Origin: Apostichopus japonicus
Taxonomy: Eukaryota; Echinodermata; Holothuroidea; Aspidochirotida; Stichopodidae
Length of the DNA stretch: 64,000 bases
Direction: 5' to 3'
Assembly: GCF_037975245.1 (NCBI RefSeq)
Contig: NC_092563.1
Span: 12,638,001-12,702,000, forward strand
Positions 1 to 12,667 of the stretch are shown in pieces. Position 1 is the first letter of the stretch; every line of letters begins with the position of its first letter. Position numbers and translations under genes: made by a program. The notes beneath the pieces were generated by a model. The model was not told the DNA's origin, made no database searches, and saw nothing but the letters and a program-made list of their open reading frames with translations.

Positions 1-204
1 TTTAGTGTGCATTAAGTCAATGGAGTCATTAATGTGGTATCCACGTCTGTAAAGTGTAAACTGTCTGCGATTGGTTGGTTGAACAGTGAGATGATGATCA
101 TCTCCTACGACACAGTACTTCGGTACAGGATTGATAGCAAAGGAAGGATGGGCAAGGATGGAGGGAGGCGGGGCAAGGAATGCAAGCAAGGAGGGGTTGG
201 GGAT

Positions 205-504
205 GGGAGGGAGGGAGGGAGGGAGGGAGGGAGGGAGGGAGGGAGGGAGGGAGGGAGGGAGGGAGGGAGGGAGGGAGGGAGGGAGGGAGGGAGGGAGGGA
301 GGGAGGGAGGGAGGGAGGGAGGGAGGGAGGGAGGGAGGGAGGGAGGGAGGGAGGGAGGGAGGGAGGGAGGGAGGGAGGGAGGGAGGGAGGGAGGGAGGGA
401 GGGAGGGAGGGAGGGAGGGAGGGAGGGAGGGAGGGAGGGAGGGAGGGAGGGAGGGAGGGAGGGAGGGAGGGAGGGAGGGAGGGAGGGAGGGAGGGAGGGA
501 GGGA
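205..504. repeat. (GGGA)n microsatellite, 300 bp
   Basis: Seventy-five uninterrupted copies of GGGA on the plus strand. All three plus-strand frames are open as Gly/Arg/Glu repeats, so the long ORFs here are artefacts. The G-tracts can in principle form G-quadruplexes. An imperfect GGA-rich lead-in occupies about 140-204. Confidence 0.99.
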
Positions 505-1779
505 CAATAGTGCTACTGATCTTAAAAGGATCAAGCTTCCAATAGCAGCTTCCTCCTCATAGAGAATGACATTATATATTAAATGATTTCTTCTCTGCAG
601 TAGCAAGATCATGTTTAATAGCAAAAGCAAATACTATAGATTATTCTCTACTGAAAGCTTTGCTGCATTCTTTTATTTATTTTTTTATTTCAATTTTCTA
701 TTCTGCAGCCCCCCGAATGGAATGTAAGGTTGCAGGTGAGTGGCCACCTACATCCATTCTTTATTACTTTGAAATGATATCTTAAGGAGAAATATTAAGT
801 TACTTAGTTGGTCACCATGTCACCCCCTCCAAGTAAGATAAGATGGTTACAGATACAGTACAAATAGGGTTAGTCTGGGGAGAACTTTGCACCACTTGAT
901 AGACATCCATTATGGAAGCAATGTTCAATATCTTTATACTATATGTTATGAAATATATTGCTTATATACTTTTTTTAACCTCGCTGATCAAATTGAACAG
1001 AATTAAACAGAATTGAACAAAGTTGTCACAGGATGAATTCTGAAAACGATATCACTTCACAGTGACCGAACCAGTTGACGATATAGTTTCACAATGTATA
1101 ATGTACCACTGACTCTATTAAAGGGACTTGAATATTGACTGAACATACAGTTGACTCATCAGAAAATTTATTTCAATGTTATGTCAAATTGTTATTTAAA
1201 AAAAATTGAGAGGATTTTGATGGGCTTCACATGTCCAGGTGAGCATCGGCAAATAATACGAGCAAACAGTGTGAGTGATGAGAACATGCTACACGAACTG
1301 GTCTGGAGAGGAGGGCCACTGCATCTCTTACAAAAACAAATTTGGGCAGGGAACAGTTAAAACGACAGAGTGAAGTATAAGCAGGTGCTTGCCCGACTCG
1401 CAGAAAAAGAGTATTTGATATGCTGCTGCTTCTACGAACAGATCCGTCCGCCTAAACCCTGTCACAAATAAAGCGCATATTTACACATACTCTCAAATGT
1501 AAATTACCAGAAAACTCGAAACATGGGCTTATCCGTCAGGAGATGGCGAATGCCTACATTTTCGAACACCTGTCATTCCTTTTGATTACATCTGTCACAA
1601 ACAAAACTTTGCAAGTATTCAGCATGATTTATTAACTCATCAAATCTATGCGGATATGTTTCCATGCTGAGTTTGCACACAACAATTTTCACAGCTTATG
1701 ACAAGTTCAAAGCTCATGGCTATCCATTTAACTTGACTCCTTGGGATTAAATTGGACAAAGTTACATCAAATCAGTCAA
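505..1779. other. Non-coding, presumed Sowah intron 3 or left flank
   Basis: No coding exon with homology is seen. The only notable item is a possible 27-nt plus-strand microexon at 709-735 (see findings). Confidence 0.5.
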
Positions 1780-2810
1780 GCATGCAACTTAGAATGCAGT
1801 AGGAGTACATAGAGCATAGTGCATGTGGAAGTAGAAGGTACCGTGGGGGGTGGGGGGTTGGGGTGGAGAGGGGATCGATAGTTCTGGAATACATGCCATG
1901 ATATTCTTGACTACACTACACTGCACGTGGGAGCTAAGAGTTCCTGGAGTGATGGTTCATAAAATGTACTTAACTGGAGTAAACTCTAATACTAGATGTA
2001 AAGTATAGGACTGTACATATTCTGAATGTGAAGCAGTGGGTACTTGGATGGGGGAAGGGGGAGGGTGGTGGTGGTTGATATATATGTGCAGGGCTACTCT
2101 TGACTAGAATGCAATGCATGTGGGAGCAAAACATCCCTGGGGTGATGGTTCATACTTGATTGGATTAAATTCATGAAAAGATGTAAAGTATAGTATTGTA
2201 CATGTATTCTGAATGTGGAGCAGTGGGTACGTGGGTGGTGGGTGAGGGAGAGGGGAGGATGTTGGTTCAGGTACAGGCAGGACTGTATTTGACTTACTGT
2301 ATTGTACATGTTATGCATGTAGAACAGATCGTTCGTATATATGCAGGGATATTCTTGACTGGGATAAAATCACAAAAACAAGTTAATGTTATCAATATAT
2401 ACTGTACACTGCATGTGTGAGCAGAAGGTACCTGGGATTATGGTACACTTGAATGTTCAGAGTATATTCATGGAAATATTTAAAGTCCATGGAGGGCAGG
2501 GAGCAGGGGGAGAGCGCTGAAGGTTTAAATACTGTATTCGGCCGGGGGAAATCACACAAATAATTAAGTATTGTACTGTGACACTGTAAGCACTTCTGTA
2601 GCAGAAGGTAACTGGGAAGCTTAACTCAATTGATTAGGATGAAAAGAGAGGATGCAGTGTACAGAATATACAGTATCTGAGGTGACAGTTTGTATGTGCA
2701 GAGCTATATATACTGTACTTGACTCGGATAAACACCATGAAAGGATGCACGCATTGTACATACAGTGCATGCATGTGGAAGTAGACTGTGCCTGCCCTGG
2801 GGGTTGCAAC
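1780..2810. repeat. Degenerate tandem/interspersed repeat block
   Basis: Recurring variants of 'TGCATGTGGGAGCAGAAGGT', 'CCTGGGGTGATGGTTCAT', 'GATGTAAAGTATAG' and 'TTCTGAATGTGGAGCAGTGG' appear at roughly 100-200 bp spacing (near 1820, 1922, 2115, 2410, 2595 and 2770), with G-rich spacers. It looks like an old, decayed minisatellite with a period near 190 bp. ORFs here on both strands are not credible genes. Confidence 0.6.
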
Positions 2811-4289
2811 TCTAGTAAGGGTTGTGAAAATATTTTGGAGGGTCTCTGAGAAATTTTGGAAGGAAAACATTGCCAATATTTGTGGAAAAATCTTGAACAG
2901 TAGTTTTTCAAAAGTTGCAAGTTATAATGCCATGATGCAACTAAGCAACCTTCATCAAATCAAAATGTATTTCAAAGGAGATAAAAATGTCTCCTCCTCG
3001 TTAGAGCCCTTCTCTCTTTTCACTCCTTTACCCTCCCCATTTCAACTTAGAGAAAACAAAGTCAATTTGAGCTGTTTGTTGTATATAATTTGCATGGTAG
3101 AATCCTGCTATTACAGCAGTTCCATTATATTTTACTGCATATATCTCCATGACAACCGAGTAATTACGAGAAGAGTTAGTCTACCTGGATGCACTCAGTT
3201 CCTCCTCTTTCATACAGTGTGAAATGGATTTACCAAACAGTGAGACTTAGTAATTATTAACAAATAATATCATCAAGCCAAGCCAGTGCATATTGTATTA
3301 TCACTCAGACTCAAAGTAAATCATGTAAAGTCAACATAATATTAATGTTTGTTATTGATACATCAAACTGTTTGCCGAATTATTTAGTCTCATGTTTAAT
3401 TTTTTTTTTTTTGTATACACAAATGGATGGCTTTCATGTCATAATCACTGAGATTTGGAAGGAAATTTACAGTAACTGTTTAAGATAATCGTATATAAGT
3501 CAAGTACACAAAGATGTCCAATTATGTACACAGAGGGGAGTGTCTGTGCCAATTAACAAACAAATAAGTAAACAATTTATAGTTTAGACACATGGCCATA
3601 CTCAAAGGATATTATTCAGGCAAATTGGAGAGAATTTAAGTCATTCCCTCCAAATGAAGTACAGAAATTTCAAACAGCTTTGATGTCACTAAACGTTTTA
3701 ATAGGTTTGGTGAATTTTGTAGGTTTGAAAACACAAACAATGACTATCAGTGACATTCAAGCCAGTAAATACAAAACCAGAAGGCCAGAAGGCATCGTGA
3801 TACCTTGCCTTATAAGTTAACATGGAACCCCCCTGATAGACAGAGCAACTGAAGTAAATGTGTCCTAAAGTCAAGTACCATAACATTAGAAAAGAGAGTT
3901 CCAGCTAACTTTGACGATCCCTTGCTTCCAGCTAACATATTATGAGTGATCAAGGTTTTTTTTTTTCTGAAATATAAGCTGGGACTTACAGTAGATTTCA
4001 GAAATGGTGACCAATATGGCAAAACGTACAAGTTGCTCCACGTGTGAAACGTTTCAGCCTACTAGTCCATGTACAATATTACATTGCTTAAGAATGAGAC
4101 ACTCTAAACTCCTCCTTAGCACAGGTTGACAGGGATGTCATTGTGACCTGTGCAAGTTCTTTATAAAGGAAGGTATTAAAACCGTCAGTATTTGTTTCAA
4201 ATGCCTAAATGCAGGTACTTACACATTATGGGACAATAATCACAACACTGCAATTTTCACCAATTCTGTAGTTGGGTAAGTTATTTAAC
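2811..4289. other. Non-coding, no recognised element
   Basis: AT-rich single-copy-looking DNA. The 144-codon ORF from 2788 has no recognisable family signature and starts inside repeat sequence. Confidence 0.5.
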
Positions 4290-4975
4290 TTTTGTTTTGA
4301 CCACTGACCATCTCAAATGACTTTTGACCGCTGCAGAAACATAAGGATCTTGTACACAATAGGATGGATCCACGTAAATGCAAGCTTTCAACTTTGAGCT
4401 TGAGAGCTTACCAGGTTTTCAGACATTGACATCTGTTGACTTAAAGGATCTTTGAACTCTGTAGAAAACAAAGCGGTTCTTGTACTCAATACGGTGCATC
4501 CACATACCAAGTATGAAGTAAATCCAAGCTTTCATTTTAAGTCAAAGAGTTTATAAGGTTTTTAGACATTCACCTCTGTTGACTTCAAATGACCTTTATA
4601 CTCTGAAAACAATAGATTTCTACTCAATAAGGTACATCTATGTACTACATATGGAGTTCATCCAACCTCTACTTCGTGAGTTAACATGTTTACAAGGTTT
4701 TCTCAATTTGACCTCTGCTGACCTCAAATGACCTTCCACCTCCACAGAAAACAATGAGTTTCTTCTACTCAATATGGTGCATCCACATACCAAATGTGAA
4801 GTTCATCCACCTTGTTTTTGAGTTTTCGTGTTTACAAGGTTTTCAGACTTTGACCTCAACCTCAACCTCAGTGGAGTTCTTCTGCAATATATATAGTGCA
4901 TCTACATGCAGTACCAAATATGAAGTTGACCTACCATATAGATTTTGAGTTATCATGTTTACAAGCCAAGGCATC
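4290..4975. repeat. Degenerate ~140-bp tandem repeat with TGACCT boxes
   Basis: Five diverged units, beginning near 4319, 4437, 4579, 4719 and 4851. Each has TGACYTCAAATGACCTTT-like boxes, then a Ctg/CCACAGAAAAC segment, 'TACTCAATANGGTGCATCCA', 'TATGAAGTTCATCCAA' and 'GTTTACAAGGTTTTCAGA'. A solo copy lies at 9405-9560, so the family is dispersed as well as tandem. Direct TGACCT motifs resemble nuclear-receptor half-sites, but function is not implied. Confidence 0.75.
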
Positions 4976-7900
4976 ACACACATACACGCCATCACAATCG
5001 CATAGATTCCGTTTACCTCTGGCAAGAAATCAATTAAAAATCCTTTGGTCTACCAACTGAGATTCCAGTCCAACTTGTTGATAATTTTGATTTACCAACT
5101 CCTTGTTGGTGAAGGGGATGGATGGATGGGGGAGGGGTTAAGGCTGATCAGGAGCCCCACCTTGCATACCATGTAGCCAGGAATTATACTCCACTTGTCA
5201 CTTGATACAACCCAGAAAGTGATAGTGACCAGATTTTAACACAAATTTGGCTATGTATTAATACTTTATGTAGCTCTGGGCACATAACAAAATATTGTCC
5301 CTCTTTTTCAGCATCTGAGAACAACGAAGTACAAAATCTTAAAAAGGTTGTACTGAGCTTACTGTATGTTCTTTAAAATTAATACTGTTAACATTTGTTT
5401 GCAAGTGAAGCACTTCACATTGAGAAAAGGCTTGTAATCATTCAAAACCTTGTTTTCTAATCATAAAGACATATTTTGGCAATTTATATTGTTTCTTCCT
5501 AGTGTTTGAATATAACTGTGTTAGTGCCATTGTAAGAATGTAGCCTGCAGTATGAACCTGCAGTATGAATTTCTTCTCAATGGAGCAACTTGGTCATGAC
5601 CACCGTAAGCCTGGGTGTACATGGTAGAAGCAAGTGGGTGGGATCTGTGTGGGACTGAGGGAGTGACCAGGTTGTCTTCTACTCACGAGGGTTACAGTAG
5701 GTTATGCTGTTCCTTTTTGTCAATTCTCTCTCACTTTTCTTTGTTATAAATTTAGTTATCAAAGAAAGTCTTAATTATACAACATACCCTATATAGAGTC
5801 TCCTGTACTCTTCCTGCCATGTTTTGGTTACAAGTACCCTTCTGTTTATGTCTTTTCATTAATTCTTCAATAAGTTCACATAACAAAGTAATAGTTTCAC
5901 AATAACTACACAACTATCAAAGATTTTAATTAAGCAAGGGCAAAGTACTTTTTTAGCTAAAGACTAATTACAGACAGAGATCTTCAAAGCGGCAAGAAAA
6001 ATAAGTTGCTGAGTCACAATTTCATAAAATCTATTTTTGGGCAACTAATGTGAGCGCAATATTCTTACACAAAATGATTTTATTGAAATTGAATCATTGA
6101 ATATTAATGTGAAATGACATGATTCGGGGCCAAAATAACATTGAATCCATGACTTCCTACTTCCTAGCCCAGGAACTATTAATAACGCTTCAACAGACCA
6201 AATTAAATCATTAAATGAACAGAACATTGTCTGGTGAAATAGAAGCTTCTTTCATCAGAGAAACTATGCTGAGGTCAGGAATCTCAGAACACTGCAGAAA
6301 CGCTATTTTCAAGTGCTCTTGTGTTAAATTCCTTTATCAAAAGGTTTTGCAAAAGGTTATGAAGCCCTGGTGTGTATTCAGTATAGCAATGACATGAAAT
6401 CACCTGAAATAAAAAAAAAAACCTTCAAAATCTGCTTACAGTACAACAATAAACAATGTCAAACAATGATTTTTTCCCTTTACTGTGCTTTTCAAGATAT
6501 TGATCCTGAATTTCACCTGACCAAGTACAACAAAATTAATTATCAAAGTTAGATACAGTAGTACCCTCTTATAATTAGCAAATTCTTTAATGGTTCAACA
6601 AAGACAATTTAGTCGCACAGCAAGCTTTTTCATCATATTTGTATCGAATTGACTGTACGTGATCACAATATACAAATTTTTTTTTTCCAAATTTGTGACT
6701 TTTTTGCATCCTCATTTGAAAGACGCCCATCGACTAGTCAGTGAGGCTAGACAATGATCTCACAGATTTATGATATTTGATCGTAGTAAAACAAACTAGT
6801 ACAATCTGAGACAGTTGTAACTAAAGTACTATATATGCCATCTACTGTAGTACTGTACAGTACTACTCTCATCTCTATTCAACTTTCCATTCAGCTACTG
6901 AAATTCAATGAAACAGGGCAATTGTTCAACACGTTTCTGTTCAACAAAGAATTCTATGATGTTTCATTGTCTTATCAATTACCGTAATCAATATATCCAT
7001 GAATATCATTAACAATATATACAAATGATCTGTTTTAGTTTCTACAAATTGTATGGACTTTCCTTTGAAGCTTGTCGGCTATATATAGATATTTTACTGC
7101 TTGAATCAAATTTTCCCAGTGCTCACAGAACAATATTATATATATCTGTGATGTACAGAATACTACCGAGTACAGAAGGCTTCAATGTGTGTTGTAACAT
7201 TCATGTTTCTAGCCTGATGTTAATAACAAGATCTGCTTTTCTTTTCGTTATTGCTAGACAACTGTAGGATACTGTAATAGAAACTTACAACTGTATAAAT
7301 ACTCACATCTATTCCTGAAACTTTCTATAAACAAGAACTGATAATTAATCCTCTTGTTGACCAGATATTGACATGAAAAGAACTGTTTCATGCTGAAGTG
7401 AGCTAGACTAAATTATTTCTTCATATGTACATGTACATAGTTAATATTAGCTTCAAAACCCACACTGATCTCAAATGTGTCAGAAATATTTTCAGATGAT
7501 ACCAGGCAGTGAGGTGGTACAGTAATAGAATAAAATGAACCCAGATGACTTCTGTGGAAGACCATACAGTTACTGCTATACTTTTACTTATACTGCTTTA
7601 CTTTTACTGCTATATTTATGCTAAATGGTGGCAATGTTTTAGCTATAATGAGAGCAGATGAATCCAGATCCATTCAGTATTTTGTGAGATTCTCCTCTGT
7701 TTGTTCTCACATTGATAACACCAAAATATCATGTAAAACTGTTCTATTAATTGTTAATTCTTCTTTACCTCCAGTAATTGTCTCAAATGTCCAAACAATA
7801 TGGAATACATATATATTAGTTTGTTGCATTTTTTGTAAGCTTACCTCCACTGACAACGTACAGTATGAAGACTACTGCACATCACCAGCTACAATCTGGG

Positions 7901-9404
7901 TGCTCATATTTATTTTGTAAAATTAGTTTTTCTTCTGCTTCCTTGAAAGGGCAAATGCTTAAAGCGTCCAATGGACGACTGTTGGACTCATTTGTGTACA
8001 GTATTTGCGGTAATGTAGACCAGTTCCAAATAGATGATGGGAAGGGAAGAGGATAATCCTAGCCCGTCCCACCCCAACCCTTCCCCATTTACGACCACCT
8101 TCACATGTACAACCACCTTCCCATTTACGACCACCACCCTATGTTAGAACAGTTTCGATTTTACTTGACCATCGGTACACAAAGAATGCTTCTCTACTCT
8201 AAGTCTGCAGTTGATTTGAATATATATCTAGACACCTGCTTAAAAGCTGTTAAAACCACACTTGAAGCATATAAGACAGGGATTGGAGCCAAACATTAAC
8301 AGTGAATATCTTTATAGGTATTGAAACAAGAGCGAGGCGTAGTAGCTCGATAGAATAACATAAAACACACTGCTATAGAACACCAAAGCAAACACTGTCA
8401 AACACATTTATGGTATCTGTAGGTGTATTTGATTTACGGTATATATGTACAATACGGTGTGTGATAGCACAGGTGGTCTGATATATTTCGCTTTTGAGTC
8501 AATAATGAACCCAGATTCCATACATTCTAGGTTTACATACAGCCGTTAGCCATCTTCCAATACTATAGACTGTGGAATAAACAGTGTGACCATAAATAAC
8601 AAATTTTAACTGAATAGAACAAAACCACAAAGGGTTTTAACTGGATCTGAGTCAAAAGGCTAAGTGGTTCTATTCAGGATTATTAAATATTGTTGTTATT
8701 GACCATTGCTGACTTTCAAGGGATCAGCATTATGCTTTAATAGTAATGTGGATCACATAACAGTCCTGTATGAATCACCAATTAGATAATACATTTCTGA
8801 TCATTGGTTTTCACGGATAAATCAATAGACCAATGTGCCTCCATCTGTACCACAAGCCAGGGCTTGACAACCCTATGTGCTGGATGCAGGCACTCCTTGC
8901 AGACTATTGAACCTCTACCAACTTTACGCTACATTGCTGCCTAAATATATATACATATAGTTGATATAAGCTAATTATAGATTATCATATCAGGAGTACA
9001 TGTATACTGGTTTTGATCGAATCAGAACACAATGCAAACTTGGAATAGAAAACACCAGAGTATAAACCGTATTGATTCATCTTCAATTCTTGAGAAAAAA
9101 GATGAGACACCTTTAGAGATATTAATATAAACAAATCTGGGTAAACAAGCTGTAGTATCCTCATTTAAGTCTCCTCTATAATGCAAGGTTGGTACAGAAT
9201 CCCATGAACTGTTCTCCTGCTACTGCACTACGATATTGTGATAAGTGGCCAGCATTGGTCCTGTATTTGACAAAGAACTCTACATCAAGTTCAAAGTTCA
9301 TCCAAGTAGCACTTTTGAAGTCATTGTGCAAACTACCTATACTATGAACTCAAAACAAAATTTAGCTCCTGGTTAAGTAATTTACAAATTTAAAAGGCTT
9401 TTAA
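4976..9404. other. Non-coding, presumed Sowah intron 3
   Basis: AT-rich with no recognisable exon, element or RNA gene. A search for ankyrin-like coding on the minus strand by eye was negative, though short exons could be missed. Confidence 0.45.
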
Positions 9405-9560
9405 AACTTTGACCTTTGGTGACTTCAAGTGAACTTTGGCCTCCACTGGAAAAATAGAGGTTTTGAACTTACTAAAGTGGATCCAAGTACCAAAGTATGA
9501 AGTTCAGCCAGTGTATACTTTTTGAGTTATGTGCTTATATATATGCAAGTATCACACACA
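9405..9560. repeat. Solo copy of the TGACCT-box repeat
   Basis: The block contains ACTTTGACCTTTGGTGACTT, a CCACTGGAAAA segment, 'GTGGATCCAAGTACCAAAGT' and 'ATGAAGTTCAGCCAG' in the same order as the units at 4290-4975. It ends in a short CACACAC tract, as that array does near 4975. Confidence 0.65.
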
Positions 9561-9589
9561 CTAGAGAGCTTGATGTAGTAGATTGACAA

Positions 9590-9630
9590 CCTGCCCCCCT
9601 CCCCCTGCCCCCCCCGCCCCCACCCCCCAT
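9590..9630. repeat. C-rich homopolymer tract
   Basis: About 40 bp of nearly pure C with scattered T, G and A, on the plus strand, 80-130 bp downstream of Sowah exon 3. Similar G/C runs recur through the window. Confidence 0.9.
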
Positions 9631-9716
9631 TTACACTGAAGATATGTAACGAGAACCACTGTAATTTTTATGATATATTAAGATCTCTGAATCTGATAGA
9701 ATGAAGTCAGACTTAC

Positions 9717-10169
9717 CTGTTGATATTCTTCCTCTGGCACTATGAATTCTGGGGCAGTGTTTTGGTTTCTCGGGAGTCGCGGTTGCCTCGTTGGTAATTC
9801 CACCTTCTCCTCTTCTAATGACGATTTATTGTTAAACCTTTCATTTTGTTCCACGCTAGAATCATAACCTATTGTCTGTGGTTCAGTGCTTTCAAATTCC
9901 TTCTGAAATTGAACCAATTTATTGTTTCCATTGCTATCATTTTGATGGTTCAGTTGGTTTTCACCTTGTGGTACTTTCCTTGGTAATTCATTCTCGTCTC
10001 TGTGCAACCCAATGGACGATTCCGCTGCAACCTTGCGTTTTCGTCCCTGCAATGGTTCTTCTTCTAACATGAATTCTTCACTTTCATGTTGGTCAATCGT
10101 TGGAGGTTGAAATGTCAGTTTTTCAATATCCTTTTTATACTTCTTCTTTAGCACCAGAAATTTCTCTCC
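9717..10169 (-). CDS. sowah: Sowah coding exon 3 (end of N-domain plus acidic/charged linker)
   Basis: The exon is 453 nt or 151 codons, phase 0 at both ends. The acceptor is CAATTTACAG| and the donor is the consensus CAACAG|GTAAGT. It begins GEKFLVLKKKYKKDIEKL, the conserved final strand of the Sowah N-terminal domain (compare the KFVVLRKK-type ending of vertebrate SOWAH proteins). It then becomes a hydrophilic linker rich in E, Q, N and K with a possible nuclear-localisation-like GRKRK near its residue 39. No further domain is visible in the linker. The next exon should start in phase 0 on the minus strand left of 9716, but none could be identified. The first in-frame ATG at 10154 is not a real start, because the exon and its homology extend upstream of it. 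Confidence 0.85.
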
Positions 10170-10303
10170 CTGTAAATTGTTATTAACATTTAGGTAGTTA
10201 ATGGCATTTTTAAATGGTATTATGGTTAATCACAGTATCTGTTGCATCTGTAGTGCATTTAAGCAATGTATGTTTTCATCACTTCTGGGAAAACAACTGG
10301 GGA

Positions 10304-10495
10304 CAATGTCACACATCACAGTTATGGAGCTCTTGTACTTTTTTTTTCCTTTTTTTTGCAAAGGGAACATGAAAATTAACCTTTAGAATACCTCTCTGCA
10401 ATGTCACACATCACAGTTATGGAGCTCTTGTACTTTTTTTTCCTTTTTTTTGCAAAGGGAACATGAAAATTAACCTTTAGAATACCTCTCTGCAA
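10304..10495. repeat. 95-bp tandem duplication in Sowah intron 2
   Basis: Two near-identical copies beginning CAATGTCACACATCACAG at 10304 and at 10399 differ mainly in T-run length. The near identity indicates a recent duplication. It lies wholly within the intron. Confidence 0.95.
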
Positions 10496-11224
10496 TGTGA
10501 AGTACAAAGGATGCCATTTTTTTTTTTTTAAAACAGTTGGACTTTATGTTCCATGGGGCATATTCTAGAATTTTGTCATCATTTCTCTCTAAGGGGGCCA
10601 TACTCCCACGGGGGTTACCACTGCACATTCTTTTTGATAGATTCGATTGGTCACCTTTGGAATTTGCCTGAGTAAAGTAAGACAGTTTCTGTCTAAAGAT
10701 TGATCATAGCTGCTAACAGGAGGTGCATGGAATTGGTAGTATAAATATTGCTGTAATTTGGCATAATGAATGAAAGAAATGTACGTTGAGCTGCGGACCG
10801 GAAATTTGTGGTAATTTGTCACAATTTAAGTAAAACAAATGTACAAGAAGCTCCTAACCTAATTATTGGTGTTATTTGACATAAGAATACTGATAGGCTT
10901 AATGCTACATCTCAACATATCATGGATGTCTGACGTTTAAGGAACTCATAGACCTCTTCAGTCTTCACCATATTTTAATATTTTTTATTATTTATTTCTG
11001 GTTCAATTTACTATCTACACAGTCAAGTTGTCCCAAAAATGGATGATATGAAAAGAAGATCTGATAACTAGTATAAGTATTTGGTGCTGAAGACAAACCA
11101 TTTTCCTCATGGTAACAGCAACTCTTGTCTCACCTAGTGCAACCTCAAGTAATCTTACAGTTATTAAAGATCAGACCTAGATTTAAGTAAATACCACTAA
11201 GTAAATATAACTGAATACTGATAC

Positions 11225-11286
11225 CTCAATAATGTTAACCTTGGCAACTTCATTGACAATCTGAGAAAACTTCTTTTTGTTGGCAG
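11225..11286 (-). CDS. sowah: Sowah coding exon 2
   Basis: This 62-nt exon has a pyrimidine-rich acceptor (TGTCTTTTCAG) and the donor GAG|GTATCA. Joined to exon 1 it completes a GCT codon and reads AANKKKFSQIVNEVAKVNIIE, ending in phase 0. This is the third helix of the Sowah N-terminal domain. In family members the same position reads roughly as a basic patch, F, a hydrophobic helix and then 'VK...', leading into the KFxVL strand supplied by exon 3. It is too short for ordinary ORF finding and was recognised from the splice sites and family pattern. The phase arithmetic (130 + 62 = 192 nt) is exact. Confidence 0.85.
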
Positions 11287-12659
11287 CTGAAAAGACACAG
11301 AAAAATAATTATAAGTGAAAATCATTTCAATTATTTCCAATGTCCCCAAGTTTTCTCCTAAAAAAATTCCAAGATGGAACCAGAAATAAGTGGCTGAAAA
11401 AGACAAAGTGATGTGAACACACAATTAGCAAGGTGTTCACAATATATTTGTCTTTTCTTTCTACTTTTTCGCCTTTTATTTGTATAAATATTCTTGAACA
11501 GTCTTCTTTCTTCAAGATTTAAATGCATTAAATATCTTCATGTATATATTATTATTTTTTTTACACAAAGTAATCAAATTAATACAAACATATATGATTC
11601 TGGCAACATTTCAGCAACTACAATATCAAAGGGTTTCTGGTTGAGGATGAAATCAGTGTGAAAATTGTTAACGATCTAAAATATACCAAAGAAAAACAAG
11701 GTAAAAGGTTTCAGATCCTAGTGGCACTATGAAATCACACACATTACAATCCCGAAACATGAATGTTGACATGAATCTGAAACGTAAATTTTAAGCTTGG
11801 ATGCGCAACAGGTACCTGTACAAACAGCTGTAAAAAGAATTGTACAGACTAAACGAACAGTGAGGGAGAGCAAAGTATGTGAAAATACAATGAAAGCAAA
11901 TGGATACTTATGCAGTGCTTTTTGAAAATGAATGGAAAACATTCCTGTGTCCGAAGATCCCAGGTGCAATCCCAAAATTTGTAAAAGAAACGGTCAAAAA
12001 ATGTTAGGCAAACTGTGCTCACGAAAAGTGTACCTATCTTGATGTGCTATTTGTAAAATTTGGTGACCATTTGTTACTATTCCCACCCGAAAAAGTTTTG
12101 GTCAACTACGTCATTTACCTTTTAAGGTTTGCACTGTACTGTATAGCCTAGAAGAAATCTCTTCCACAAATGCATGCACACTTTCAATCTTGGGCCGATC
12201 ATAAGTTTACCACCCCCATATCAAATTAATGGAACAGTTCCCAGAAACATTTATTAGAACTTTTCCAGACTTAATTACACAACGGACATCACCATTTAAC
12301 AATAGAGGTTGACGAATAAGTTTCTACAGACTTTCCAAATAATCTATAAATAGCCTAGACCTTCAGAACAGGTTGAATAGGTTTAGCGCAAGTATGATAT
12401 TGTGTTTGCCCATTAGTGCCATAACTTTCTTGTAGCAAACTTTTGGTTTGCAAGATGTACTGTAATTTATCTCCCATTGCTTAATTGTAGCAATACAAAT
12501 ATATTAACGAAACACATGTTTCAAGGAATACCCCAATCATGCGAACCACATTTCATAAGTAATTCATTCAATGGAGCATTGCACTGTCAGGCTTGAAAGG
12601 CTGTCGAGATGCACACTTGTTGCAAATTATGAGTTTAATAGATCACTAAAAAACATCAT
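11287..12659. other. Sowah intron 1, proximal part, no recognised element
   Basis: AT-rich intronic DNA between exon 2 and the hAT insertion. No gene is seen on either strand. Confidence 0.6.
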
Positions 12660-12667
12660 CAATTGGG

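Noticed and set aside
34-562. Three overlapping long ORFs of Gly-Gly-Arg-Glu repeats
   Set aside because: They are translations of the GGGA microsatellite, open in all frames.
2788-3222. 144-codon plus-strand ORF
   Set aside because: Begins in degenerate repeat sequence and has no family signature.
5308-5347. Exon-like segment after a CTCTTTTTCAG acceptor
   Set aside because: Weak donor, short, and no homology; likely chance.
8830-8960. Minus-strand Cys-containing open stretch (VCKECLHPAHRVVKPWLVV)
   Set aside because: Short, no known domain recognised and no convincing splice sites; may be part of an unrecognised repeat.
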